From NCBI GenBank assembly GCA_014529385.2, contig CM043967.1:11856001-11920000 (forward strand): DNA of 64,000 nucleotides. Reading direction: 5' to 3'. This stretch comes from Adiantum capillus-veneris. Its lineage: Eukaryota; Streptophyta; Polypodiopsida; Polypodiales; Pteridaceae. Positions 1 to 9,802 of this stretch are shown piece after piece. The notes under the pieces are model-generated. The model did no database searches. It had not been told where the DNA came from and was given only the letters and a program-made list of their open reading frames with translations. Positions within the stretch are counted from its first letter, which is position 1. Each line of letters opens with the position of its first letter. Position numbers and translations under genes: made by a program.

Positions 1-588
1 TACTGGTTGGCTTTGTAAAAATTCTTCTTGTTCGCATAAAAGTTTCCGTTATCTGAATCTGAGCTGTCTCTAGACGAGTCCTCACTAGAACTGTCAGTCT
101 CTGGGCGAGATTTAGCCTTCTTTGCCTTTTTCTTGCCCTTTCCGAAGCTTTGTTTCTTGCTTCGCTTTTTACCTTTTCTGTCTTCTTCGCTCTAATCTGA
201 AGAGCTAGAAGAACTGTCAGAAGAAGAAGAAGAAGAAGAAGAAGAACTGGGTACTCCTTCAAATCGAACACGCTTCTTCTGTTTCTTTGCCTTGTCAAAT
301 GTCAACTGACGACCCAAATATCTCGGGAAGTCAATGCTTTTCTTCTGTTTTTTCCGTGCTTTTTGGATTTCTTTTGCACGTCTCGCTCATATATTTTGCC
401 AATTTCGGATCCTTCGCAAAACTCAGCATCATCTTTGTTGCATCACCGATCAATTGACGACGCTTCATCTCTCTCTGCTTCGCCTGAGTAGGCCGAGGCC
501 GGCCATACTCTCTGCCGGAATCTTCGTTGTGATCCCTGCCCGCATCTCCAGATGCAGAGGGAGTCGAATGATCCTTGCATGAAGTCAT
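1..588 (-). pseudogene. gag-like ORF of a minus-strand LTR retrotransposon (element A), runs off the left edge
   Basis: Reading on the minus strand from an ATG at 588, a basic, charged protein runs to a stop at 331. A shifted frame then continues through a lysine-rich block (KKRVRFEG) and a long serine tract at about 180-250 to the window edge. The context supports a retrotransposon gag: it lies just downstream of a Met-tRNA-type primer-binding site (645-656) and an LTR end (658). No protease, reverse transcriptase or zinc knuckle is inside the window. The frame is broken near 331 and by a further stop near 193, so this copy looks dead. Family assignment (gypsy or copia) is not possible from this part. 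Confidence 0.5.
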
Positions 589-644
589 AGGTGCCGCGGA
601 AAAAAAAAGGGGATCGGATTACCCGTAGAAGAGAAATCGGTCGT

Positions 645-656
645 GCTTTGATACCA
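645..656 (-). promoter_or_regulatory. primer-binding site of element A (Met-tRNA type)
   Basis: On the minus strand the 12-mer TGGTATCAAAGC lies one base after an LTR end (GTTACA at 658). It differs by one base from the usual plant initiator-Met primer site TGGTATCAGAGC. It marks the start of the internal region running toward base 1. Confidence 0.7.
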
Positions 657-657
657 C

Positions 658-718
658 TGTAACAGACTTGGACACTCCAAGTCAAGAATCAACCGCAACA
701 GCACCAAATAACCACTTC
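658..718 (-). repeat. terminal fragment of LTR A
   Basis: About 60 bases starting TGTAACAGACTTGGACACTC match the terminus of the complete LTR A at 5,741-6,273 and, inverted, the end of the LTR at 3,290-3,946. Homology stops near 718, where the sequence passes into the gag-like frame of element B. Only the PBS-proximal end of the 5' LTR is present, so the two elements are fused by a deletion or a template switch. Confidence 0.7.
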
Positions 719-1047
719 AAACAATTAGAGTAAGATGGAGATGAGATAGAGATGTCCTTGCTCTCGTCTAGCAAAGAGAGCGCTTTTTCCTGGCCTTTCC
801 TTGAAGTAGGCCGTTCATTCCGATCCGTAGATCCTTTGTGCACCTCGGCACGTTCTTCTTCTCTTGCCTCCTGTGGTCTCACGCCAACAGTGTTGTCTGG
901 ATGCTTGGCTGCATCAGTTCCATTCGTTTTCTTCATTCCGCCAAAAAGCTTTTGGACGTCTGGCAACAGTAAGATTTGTTGCAACTCCGCAAGCTGAGCT
1001 TGCACTTGTTGAAGCTCCTCTTCAACGCTTCTCCCTTGGCTCGACAT
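682..1047 (-). pseudogene. gag N-terminal ORF of element B fused into LTR A
   Basis: An ATG at 1047 opens a 121-residue frame. It begins with a glutamine/leucine-rich helical stretch (QQVQAQLAELQQILLL) followed by a charged, polar region. It lies directly downstream of the primer-binding site at 1,096-1,107, the position expected for gag. The last 15 or so residues are encoded by LTR A sequence (658-718), so the protein is chimeric and truncated. No conserved domain is recognisable; the gag assignment rests on position and composition. Confidence 0.5.
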
Positions 1048-1095
1048 GGTTCTTCCCGGAATCGTCCTTCTTTGCAGAGAAAGAGAGGAGTCCGA

Positions 1096-1107
1096 GCTCT
1101 GATACCA
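1096..1107 (-). promoter_or_regulatory. primer-binding site of element B (Met-tRNA type)
   Basis: The minus-strand 12-mer TGGTATCAGAGC is an exact match to the common plant initiator-Met primer site. It lies one base after the LTR B end (GTGACA, TG at 1109 on the plus strand), the same one-base spacing as in element A. Confidence 0.85.
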
Positions 1108-1108
1108 C

Positions 1109-2350
1109 TGTCACAAAACGGGAGCGTACACGAGCACTTCGAAAATCTGAAAATTATAATTCTTTGAAAACATGAGAGAAGGGAGAAGATCGACACAGTA
1201 TTGGGGACCAGAAGATGGGCTGGTCTCCCCCCCGTTAAGAGTATTCTTTTATTCAGGGAGAATTCTTATACAAGCACGAGAACCCGAGGAAACCCCTCCG
1301 TTCTGTAGTCTTAGACCCGAAGGTCGTGCTTTCCCGTAAAGGGCTTGGGCACAAGGCCGTTCCTTCCCGTGAGGGACTTAGGCGCGAAGCCGTACTTTCC
1401 CGTAAGGGACTAAGGCGTGAAGCCGTACTTCCCGTGAAGGGCCTTCCCATGAGACGGGAGATTCCTGCAAAACAAACCACACAAAGCAGCAATTCTCAAT
1501 GCGTATCAACACCTTATACCTATCGCTCCTTGCTCGGAGAATCAACCTCCGTACTCAGTCGTCACGCGAGCACTTGCAAATTCCGTCGCCAGTCTCTGCT
1601 CCAAAATCCCAGCGCTTGCACTTCCTGCTGCTTCCGGCTCCTCCAAACTGAAACGCTGGCTACCCTTTTATAGGGTCTGACACCCGACAGGAATAGGGGT
1701 CCAAAAGCAGAGCTTGGCGCTCCTAGAGAGAGGAGAGAGAAAATCGCGTTTTCTAGAGAGAGGAGAGAGAAAATTGCGTTTTTTTAGAGAGAGGAGAGAG
1801 AGAGAGAGATCGCAATTCAGCCCCCTGCGTAGGTTTTAGCGCTAGCTTTTTTTTAAGGGCCTTGCTTGCTTTATTTTATTAATAAAAGCCTGGTCACTTA
1901 AAAGTGACCGGCCACTTTAATAAAATAAAGTGTGAACCTGTTCAAACTTTAAAAACTCACTCAGTTAGTGAAAACAATGCTACACGGACACATTCCAGGC
2001 GTCCCCGGGTGCAAGACACGACACAGATGCAATGCAGACACAGACTCCTCGCGGGAAAACATATGTCCTCCCGCGACTGTTCCTGCTTTTCGTAAAAAGC
2101 TTCATTGAACCCATCTTTATTCTTGTGCTTGCGTTCTTACGCGTACTTTCTTACTCAGTTCGGATTTCCTCCTTAGCCTACGGGATGCCCCCTTACTGAT
2201 GCACCCGTCACCCATCATGTGACGCATTAGAGGCACTCGTAACCCGGCCCTTTCCACCGAACTTACGGAAACTCCTTCGCGATGTTTACCGTCACCCATC
2301 AAATGACACATCAGAGTTGTTCGTTCCTGATGGCAGTTCCTGTAGCTACA
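1109..2350 (-). repeat. 5' LTR of element B (outer boundary approximate)
   Basis: The PBS-proximal end is clear (TGTCAC at 1109 on the plus strand, adjoining a perfect primer site). The other end is a guess: the best TG..CA candidate is CTGTAGCTACA near 2,350. The interior carries a 33-bp tandem repeat (1,325-1,456), GA-rich blocks at 1,720-1,810 and two copies of a CCGTCACCCATCA motif near 2,206 and 2,290. No second copy of this LTR is in the window, so the limits cannot be tested here. Confidence 0.5.
1325..1456. repeat. 33-bp tandem repeat, four units
   Basis: Four imperfect units start at 1325, 1358, 1391 and 1424, each beginning CGT(G/T/A)CTTCC-like and built around CCCGTRAGGG(A/C)CT. 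The open frame across it is a product of the 33-base (11-codon) period and not evidence of a gene. It lies inside LTR B. Confidence 0.85.
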
Positions 2351-2434
2351 ATCTTTTTAACAGTTCTTAGTGCACATAATAAAAAATCCTAAAAAAGAGA
2401 TTTAATCATTAAAAATAAGAAAATAGTCCAATTA

Positions 2435-3237
2435 GCAACATTGTGGAACTCCACACAACCGAGGCGAGTCACTTTGTTCCAATGGCTGGTTGCACACCGA
2501 GCTATAGCAGTTGGGAGCTGGCTTGTACATAGTGGTCTCTCGGCCGCATGTGCAGCTTGTGACCATCTAGTGGAGAGTCAACGTCACTGTCATTTGGCAC
2601 AGCAGGTGTGGCTTCGTGTTCTTCCGCTGATGCCAGCTCTTTATGCAGCTCGGCAGCTGCTTGGTCCACTCTCACGGGCCCGGCACTTCAGTTTGAGCTA
2701 TCCTCCACCAGCAGGATGATAGTGATGAAGAGGGGTCGTCCTACACTCCAACCTGCTACAGAGTTTACTCTACAAGAGTGGTGCAGTGAGAGAGAAGTGT
2801 TGGGAGCTCATCAGCGGCCTTGCACTCTGGTTCATCTAATAGGGCCGCTGCTTCCGCATCTTCGAGGCTCGCCGTGTACCACACGCAGAGACTGTTCGGG
2901 ATCTTTGGCTAGAGCTGATCCATACTCTCAGAGGAGAGTTCAAGAGACTCCAGGGCAGCTCCGACCGCCTGCGGGAGCACAGAGAGGCTTTCCTTCGACT
3001 CTGGCGTCCTGGGCCTTTTTTCACCATGGTCCAGGATGTGCTCAGATGGCACTACCATCCACCTGTGTGGCTTTTCCCTCCTCCCATCTCTTGATTTAGC
3101 CTCATTGTACATATGTTGTTTTTTCATTGGGAGAGTCTCCCCATCATGATTGTTGTAGCCCTCTCTTGTAGAGGTGGTTGTAGCCCTATGGGCACTTTCA
3201 TTAACTAATAGAAGGATCTTTTTCTCGGAAAAAAAAA
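2435..3237 (+). pseudogene. 3' end of a LINE (non-LTR) retrotransposon, ORF2 C-terminus
   Basis: The translation from about 2,441 reads RRVTLFQWLVAHRAIAVG and then CAACDHLVES..HC..AQQVW. This is the pattern of the reverse-transcriptase zinc-binding domain (zf-RVT) at the C-terminus of plant LINE ORF2 proteins: an F-W-L core, a Cys pair, an E-(S/T)-x-x-H motif and a closing W. The frame then shifts and carries two stops, but the expected C-terminal tail continues (DLWLELIHTLRGEFKRLQ) to a TGA at 3,092-3,094. A short 3' UTR follows and ends in an A-rich tail near 3,228-3,237, typical of LINEs. The 5' part is missing (dead-on-arrival truncation) and no target-site duplication was found. Confidence 0.7.
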
Positions 3238-3289
3238 TAGAGAGAGAAGAGTCGACACGAAGCGATAGAGTTTCGCTTCCAAATGATGA

Positions 3290-3946
3290 TGTCACAAACT
3301 CGTGACGTGGCTGTCCTACGGGTGCCGCAAAATGCTGACATGGCAGTTGCAGTGTACAGAAACCCACAGAACCCGACGCTTTTCACGCTCTACTGACGTG
3401 GCATGACTATACGGCAGCTCCCCCACAACTTGCGGTGCAAAAAGCGTTGGCTGATCGTACGGAATTCCTACGCAAGCTTTTGGACCTGCTTTATTTTACG
3501 CAAGTCAGCAAGAGAGAGAGGGAGCTTAATTGGCTTGCTTCATTTTATCAAGCAATGGCTTGAGAGAGAAAGAGAGAGGGAGCTTAATTGGCTTGCTTCA
3601 TTTTATCAAGCAATGGCTTGAGAGAGAACTTGCTTTATTTTTTAAAGCTTTTGGGGCTCTGCTTTTGGCATCCCTTGTAATCTCTTTATAAGTATAGTTG
3701 GGCTCCCACTTCTCACAGCATCTGGACGCAGAGTCTGAGAATGAGACCCAACCACTTAGTGTACTTCGTGCAACAAATTAATACAAAAAGAAATACCGAA
3801 AGGGGCGCCAGTCTTTGGGGCCAATATCTCTAGGGACAGAACTCTGTCGGGCCGTGTCGAATCAATTGTGAACTGTGACCTGCTTTGAAGTGAATTCTTG
3901 TCGTGTCACGATAGAATCTTGACTTGAAGTGTCCAAGTTTGTTACA
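3290..3946 (+). mobile_element. solo LTR of family A, plus orientation, TSD GATGA
   Basis: The segment starts TGTCACAAACTCG and ends TTTGTTACA. The five bases before it (3,285-3,289) and after it (3,947-3,951) are both GATGA. It is homologous to the inverted solo LTR at 5,741-6,273. There is no internal region, so this is a solo LTR left by LTR-LTR recombination. It contains a 58-bp tandem duplication around 3,519-3,630 (AGCTTAATTGGCTTGCTTCA repeated) and the conserved block ATACCGAAAGGGGCGCCA near 3,793-3,810 that recurs in other LTRs here. Confidence 0.92.
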
Positions 3947-3999
3947 GATGATTGTAAAGTACAATTGCCAGGAGGTGAGCTTTGCAATCTTCTTCCAAG

Positions 4000-4321
4000 C
4001 TAATCTGCAAGGGCCAAGAAAAGACTATGCAAATCTATGAGAAAGAGCTTCTCACCGTGATTCATGCGCTTTCAAGCTGGAAACACTACCTGCTAGGTGT
4101 TGATTTTGTTGTCCAAACAGATCATCAAACCTTGCGATACTTCTTGACACGGTGAAAGTTATCTGAAAAGCATATGCGATGGGCAAACATTCTCTCTTTG
4201 TTCCACTTTCAGATTGTGCATGTGGAAGGCAAAAAGAATGTTGTGGCTAATCCGTTATCAAGAAAGCCACAAATTTCAGTTGTGTCAATTTCTTATCATC
4301 ATGAGCTTGATGACATGAAGA
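4000..4321 (+). pseudogene. gypsy RNase H domain fragment
   Basis: About 320 bp align closely with the RNase H part of the array elements (12,545-12,855). The reading is YEKELLTVIHALSSWKHYLL, then QTDHQTLRYFL, a TGA stop, then HMRWANILSLFHFQI and a degraded DALSRKPQ motif (DAL changed to NPL). Both ends stop abruptly without LTRs. It is an isolated, frame-disrupted relic related to, but clearly older than, the array at 8.2-22.9 kb. Confidence 0.85.
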
Positions 4322-4352
4322 AACCATGAAATAAAAATCCTCGTGTCCTACA

Positions 4353-4835
4353 TGTCACGGGGACAGGTACCACATGCCAACGAAAAAGAACAGATTAAAC
4401 AACTTTAAGTACTTCAAATAACAACTAAACTGAAAGAGAGAGTGCACGACACACGAGACAGGGAGTGGCAAAGTTCCACCCAGAGAGCATTGGCCCCAAA
4501 CTTGGCGCCGCTTTCGGTATTTCTTTATATTGCTTGAACTCAGTACAATGCCGGCACTCGCGTTCTGCACCTTCACCGAGAAGAGTGCTAGAGTCAGGGT
4601 TGTTCTCGTCCGACGGACAAAACGAGGCGTCCAAAAGCGTCCCGTCCAGTCAAGGCATCCGATCCGTCCGGTGGATTTTTTAGCCCGTTTGACCAGTCAA
4701 CGGTCGGTTTGACCGTTTTGAGAACTTTTGACTGCGCTTTTTTTTGGAAGGTTTTTGGGTTGCCTTTTGGCATAGGATCCCTCCCACCTAGCCTACGATC
4801 CCCCCCCCGCCCTCACCTCCCACATGCCTTGAGCC

Positions 4836-4838
<3 letters not shown>
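4353..4838 (-). repeat. LTR of family C/G, minus orientation, truncated
   Basis: Read on the minus strand, the last ~200 bp match the end of the LTR at 23,275-24,380 (TTGGGGCCAATGCTCTC, CTGTTCTTTT, and the terminus CCCGTGACA versus CCCGTTACA). Beyond these termini the two copies diverge at once, so the LTR boundary is at 4,353. It also carries the ATACCGAAAG...GGCGCCA block at about 4,504-4,525. The other end is lost in the CT microsatellite at 4,839. Confidence 0.65.

Positions 4839-4907
<69 letters not shown>
4839..4907. repeat. (CT)n microsatellite
   Basis: About 34 uninterrupted TC units. It lies exactly between truncated LTR C and the start of the element F 3' LTR, so it may mark the recombination joint. 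Confidence 0.95.
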
Positions 4908-4912
<5 letters not shown>

Positions 4913-4915
4913 CGG

Positions 4916-6604
4916 TGCAACGGAAGTGAATGTTGAACTTTGCTCAAGATGAGTGCTCCGAACTGTGCTCAAGGTTTCTTTTACTTACGGAAGGGAGAGC
5001 CTTTCGTTCCTTTAGTGAGAGAGTGCAACGGACACAAACAAAGTGGATGAACACTGTGAATGAAGGTGCTGAGACTGAGAGGTAGATAGAGAAGAATACG
5101 ACACCAGCATGTTGTCAAACCCTCCTCCGAAGTCCCCACTCTCTATGGCGAGAGCGATCTACTATTGATTACACTTGGACTTGCCAACTATGTCAACGAC
5201 GATGAGGACGACGACGAGACGGGGCTGAAATCTGAAAACGCTACTGCTGAAATCTGCAAATCTTTATCTGCTGAATTCTGACTCTATGTCGATGACAATG
5301 TCGATGACGATGCGACGACGATGCGCTGAAAACGCAGATGCTGAAATCTGCGTTTTCCGGGCTGAAACTGCAAACTACGCTGGATCTGACCGTGCGGCGA
5401 GGATCTGTTGCGGGAAGGTGAGATTCTACTGCGGGATCTAACTGCTGAAAAACTGAAAACACTAGTCTATCTTGAGGTTCCGTCGCGGTAGATCTACAAA
5501 ATGCCGAGGCTGATCTGCAAATCAAAAACGATAGGGCTGAATGGGGGTCTGCTGCAAAAACGCTATGCTTCTGCTGGTCTTGCTACCGCCAGGGCTGATC
5601 TGCCATGCAAAAACGTCAGGGCTGAGTTGATGTAAGAAACGCTAGGCTTACAGCTAGGGTTGTTGCGGGGGGGAGTCTTGCTGAGAAGGTGTCTGTTGAA
5701 TGTTGTGTTCCTGCTGCCTCTTCTGCCAGAAAGTGCTAGCTGTAACAGACTTGGACACTCCAAGTCAAGAATCAACCGCGACAGCACCAAATAACCACTT
5801 CAAAACAATTCACAGATCACAATAGATTTGCACTGGCCCGGCGGAGTTCCGTGCCTAGAGATATTGGCCCCAAAGACTGGCGCCCCTTTCGGTATTTCTT
5901 TTTATATTAATCAATCATCAAAGTACAAGAGAGCGGTTAGGGTTTCACTCTCAGACTCTGCGTCCAGATGCTCTGAGAAGTGAGGCCCTCACCACTAATT
6001 TAAAGGTTACAAGGGATACCCAAAAGCAGAGCCCCAAAAGCTTTTAAAATCAAAAGCATCAATTCTCTCTCTCTCTTAGAGAGTCTTTTCTCTTTTTTTT
6101 TTTTTTAAAAAGCAAAAGCAAAATTCGCGTCGCTCATCATTTTCCAAAAAAAAAATAATAATAATAATAATAATCCGCCTCCGCGATTTCCGGAAATTAG
6201 GGTTTCTGGCAGAAATTAGGGTTTGTGGGAATTTTAGGGTTTCTGTTGTCCGCCACGTCATCACTTTGTGACACTAGCGCTAGGTTTACTTATTATATAC
6301 TTGCTTATCAAAATTGCCCTACCTAGTTCCCAACAAAAGTCACTTAAAAATAATAAGTGAAAATTGGCTAAAATAGAGAAAATAGGTCTATGCACTGTAA
6401 AAATGCTCCTGATGGGTTCTGACTGAAATCTGATGATCATGCTTTGTGCAACCAAAGGATATGCATCTAATCTAAGTGTCTGGACATGCACGATCTGCGA
6501 ACAGACTCACAAAAGTACCAGAACACTTCCTAAGCTAATTGAACCGAACCCATGTCATGAAGTAGCTTGTCCACGTATTCATAGGGTTAGATGTGCACGT
6601 GACA
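4916..6604 (-). repeat. 3' LTR of minus-strand element F, interrupted by a solo LTR
   Basis: The LTR runs on the minus strand from TGTCACGTGCAC at 6,604, directly after a polypurine tract (AAAAGGAGGGGA), to GTTGCA at 4,916. Its PBS-proximal part is duplicated in two pieces at 8,053-8,222 and 22,870-23,216, the split 5' LTR of the same element. About 1,150 bp belong to the LTR itself; 538 bp inside it are the solo LTR at 5,741-6,273 plus its duplicated target. The exact last base at 4,916 is uncertain by a few positions. Confidence 0.7.
5741..6273 (-). mobile_element. solo LTR of family A, minus orientation, TSD CTAGC
   Basis: It starts TGTAACAGACTTGG and ends CTTTGTGACA on the plus strand. 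It is flanked on both sides by CTAGC (5,736-5,740 and 6,274-6,278). It is homologous to the plus-orientation solo LTR at 3,290-3,946 but lacks that copy's 58-bp duplication and differs in length (533 versus 657 bp). It sits inside the 3' LTR of element F, so it inserted after F. Confidence 0.92.
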
Positions 6605-6737
6605 TCCCCTCCTTTTCAAAGTGAGGTACTGGTACCGAATTGTATGGCGTCGAGGGAGATCGCCAATAGTGTCCGGAATCCTAGAAAGGACTCTTCGCCG
6701 GCCCACTCTGATGCGTGGGTCATCCGATACTTGAACT

Positions 6738-7609
6738 TCATAAAGGTCTGCAACGCTTGCTATTTGGGCCGCACCGAAAGCGACACAAAGTCATATATGG
6801 CTCCTTCAATGCTTCAACTTCGTCTAGAGTCCTGTGTCTACCATCTTCTAGAATCTCCGTGGGTAAAAATTCTTGAAACCACTTCCAACACAAAAACATG
6901 AACATACTCATTCCATGTAAAGTGACTGGAAAAATTCTAGTCTTCTTGAAAAACTGTGCATGCAATGTAGATGAACATATAGACTGAGTGCCAAACCGTT
7001 CATCAAACACACGCAAACAATGGTATCGAAACTTGTCTTTTTTATCTAAATCAATCAACTGTGGCAAATCATAATGGAAATGCCGATGCTTGATGCTCAA
7101 TCCTTCTTGTGCTCTTTCGGACATTGTGTCATGCCAAGGAAGAGACATGGAATGTGAATTCCTTGAATGCAAACATTTCATCTTTTCATGAGTAATCCGC
7201 ATACATCCGTGCTCATTCATGAATGGATCGTGTTCTTCGTACAATATGGCATGCCTGTGAAAAGGGATCACATAATGACTGAGAGAATCTCCTTCTCCAG
7301 ATTCTGTTCAATCTGTCCATGCACATTAGAAAAGAGTCGCAACACACGTGCTATGGCTTCCATTCTTTCGTGGTACTTACAATCAATTGTTGCCTTTCTT
7401 GCTTCGCGTTCTAACTTCCTTGCTTCGCGTTTTGGCTTCCTGTCCATCATCATCTTGTGGAAAGCCTCCATAGGAATTGGTGCAATCCTTGTCGTAGATG
7501 GGGAAGGGGAAGGGTCGAAGAAACCTCCTGGTGGGGAAAATTCTTCTTCGCCTCTTCCATGCTCATCACCTCCATGCGAAGTATCCATTCCCCTTCCGAT
7601 GATGACCAT
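6738..7609 (-). pseudogene. gag-like ORFs of element F
   Basis: Two minus-strand frames meet near 7,270. The first (ATG at 7,609) is acidic and then helical and charged (KREARKLEREARKATIDCKYHERMEAI). The second, in another frame, ends with a pattern like a retrotransposon capsid: a hydrophobic helix followed by FQEFLPTEILED and TLDEVEAL, reminiscent of the W-x-x-F/L...W-x-x-L region of Retrotrans_gag. The region between the LTRs is only about 1.4 kb and has no protease, polymerase or integrase. It therefore looks like a gag-only, non-autonomous LTR element (TR-GAG type) with a frameshift. The capsid call is by resemblance only. Confidence 0.45.
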
Positions 7610-8032
7610 ACATTGAAGTCGTGGGTTCTTACGTTCACGAGGAACTTGCGTTCTTGTGGGTCTTGGGTTCTTGGGTTCCTGAATCTTCAGGTTCTGGTGT
7701 CTCGAGGGTCTTGAGGTTCTTTAGCTTGCAATCTCTTACCCAAGCTCTTCTCTTTCCCACGGGCGCACCCCTTAGCGGCCTTGCGCTCACACCAAGGTTG
7801 TTATTTCCCACCTCACGTCGATTGGCCAGCCGCCAAGTGCACGGTCCGTTCTCAATGAGTGAAAAGAGAAACAAGGAGAGGCTGGACAAGACCTTCTTTC
7901 TTGGGTTTCCAGTCACTCTTCAAAAACACGATTAGGAATCCACACGCCCAAGTGGACTTGGATTACTTGCGACCGCAACAAGCAAAAAAAATTATGTGGT
8001 TCTTTCCTTTAGTGATACAGAACACCGCCAAT

Positions 8033-8044
8033 GCTCTGATACAA
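8033..8044 (-). promoter_or_regulatory. primer-binding site of element F
   Basis: On the minus strand TTGTATCAGAGC differs by one base from the Met-tRNA primer site. It follows the end of the F 5' LTR (8,053) after about eight bases and defines the start of the short F internal region. Confidence 0.65.
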
Positions 8045-8052
8045 ATCTAAGG

Positions 8053-8222
8053 TGCAACGAAAGTGAATGTTGAACTTTGCTCAAGATGAGTGCTCCGAAC
8101 TATGCTCAAGGTTCCTTTTACTTACGGAAGGGAGAGCCTTCCGTTCCTTTAGTGAGAGAGGGCAATGGACACAAACAAAGTGAATGAACACTGTGAATGA
8201 AGGTGTTGAGACTAAGAGAGAG
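8053..8222 (-). repeat. 5' LTR of element F, first piece
   Basis: It is homologous over its whole length to 4,916-5,085 (for example GAACTTTGCTCAAGATGAG and TTACTTACGGAAGGGAGAG). It stops at GAGAG exactly where the gypsy array starts, and homology resumes at 22,870 on the far side of the array. Confidence 0.8.
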
Positions 8223-9712
8223 TGTCACGAGGACATGGCAGTTATTAACCAAGTCAAAGAGATGTGGCAACTGCTAACCTTGGTTGTTGGTTTCTTTCCA
8301 ATGGGGTTTATTTTATTTGTTTTGAGACCCTCTTTTTGAAGTAGCAAACGGTCGGACATTGTATGGCCAATGTGAACGGTAGATTCACCCGCAGACGGGA
8401 AGTGGTCGGCACTGGAATTCGTATGGTAAGAGGATGTCTAGGCTCAGAGGAAGATCATATAGGTCCCCCCGTCGCACTTAGCAAGTTGGTGGATACTAGG
8501 AAGTGAACTCAATTAAGGCGTAAAGTCAAGGTGGGACTACCAACAAAAAGTATCCGACAGTTGGGCCACATTGCACTTTTGGATGCGGTCCCGATGAGGA
8601 TAGATGGTCAGAAGACTAGTGGGAGCCCAACGAAAGCATCTCCTAAAATTTAGGGAACTGCTATTTTGGGCCATGAAATGTGTTCGCGTCATTACCTCCG
8701 GTATGACTAGGGGAACATTTTATAACTCTGCCGCGAAGTCAACTGGGCAACCGGTCAAGATATTTTTAAGCGGCGAACCCGAAACGGGCAAATGCTTGTA
8801 AATGCACTAAGTGTCAAATTTTCATGCACTTTCCTCTTGCAGAAGAAGTGGCGCTGAATTTTATGCTGGGAGAGGCCTCATTTCAGCTTTTGTCACAGGT
8901 TAAGAGCTATGGAGTGCTTCCTTTCCCTCTCATGTACAGTGTGGTACTAGGAGTGATGCCCTGCACACTACACACTGCTCTCTCTCTCCCCTACGTGCAG
9001 TTATGTGATGCCCCACAAGAGGGCTACTCATTTGCCTGATGTACAGTTGTGTGGGTTCATGCTTCTGTGCTGAGGCAAGAGCCTCCTTGAGCAGGAACAG
9101 GGGTAGCTAGCTGATGCTCCAAAGCAGGCTCTGGTGAGGGTCATAACCTCACCGTACAGGTGCAAAATCAGCGCTGTGTATGCGCTGTAATTTTACTGTT
9201 TTTCAGCCATACGGACGCCAGGACCATTGGGAATCGTGCCCCACTGGCAGAGGACAGTTAGGGGACTGTTTGGGGCTGAAAACAGGGCAAAAACAAGTAA
9301 ATACAGCGTGCTGAATTTACTGTTTTTGAACAGGAATTAGAGGGTATACGCCAGTAGAAGCGAGTTCCAGCAGGGGAATTGGTTTCGCGCAAGTTTTGGG
9401 GCTGTTATGCTGCTGAAATTTGGCCAAAACAGGCGGTATCTAGTGGGATACAGTCAAAGGATTCCCAGGACTCTTCTTTGTACTTTACCCTCCTAAAGAA
9501 TAAAGAAATACCGAAAGGGGCGCCAATTTTGGGGCCTACAGGTTGTCGGCGTCTGCTCGGAGCATTCTAGCTTCAGAGCCGTGTGTGTGATTTAAGTGTT
9601 AATTCCCGTTACAGGTCTCCTTTGCAAAGTGCTCTGTGTGTGTGCTTAAAGTAAAGAATTTCGGGTGAAAGCAAGCGCCTACCGCCCTACGGGCCGGTTT
9701 CATGGTTCCGTT
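8223..9712 (+). repeat. array LTR 1
   Basis: It runs from TGTCACGAGG to CGGGCCGGTTTCA. The end is fixed by the tRNA-like primer site that follows and by the outer end of LTR 3, where the flank changes at the same base. It is 1,490 bp, slightly longer and more diverged than LTRs 2 and 3. It carries AATAAAG followed by ATACCGAAAGGGGCGCCA at 9,499-9,525. Confidence 0.88.
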
Positions 9713-9729
9713 GCCGGGACATCAATCAC
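9713..9729 (+). promoter_or_regulatory. primer-binding site, array unit 1
   Basis: TGGTTCCGTTGCCGGGA begins at the base after the LTR. It starts with TGG, complementary to tRNA CCA, and its complement reads like a tRNA acceptor stem and T-arm. It resembles plant Asp-tRNA sites more than the Met-tRNA sites used by elements A, B, F and H. Confidence 0.7.
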
Positions 9730-9802
9730 TTTTTCCTCAAAGAGTGAGCCTGCCTAGATTGTTCAGGGTAAAGACACAGTGCAGGAACATGGGGATTATA
9801 CT

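Noticed and set aside
1253-1673. Proteins with an 11-residue repeat
   Set aside because: The 33-bp tandem repeat in LTR B has a period divisible by three; there is no gene context.
3200-3386. Minus-strand frames over 2,900-3,400
   Set aside because: They overlap the LINE tail and the solo LTR, have no motif, and are shadows of those repeats.
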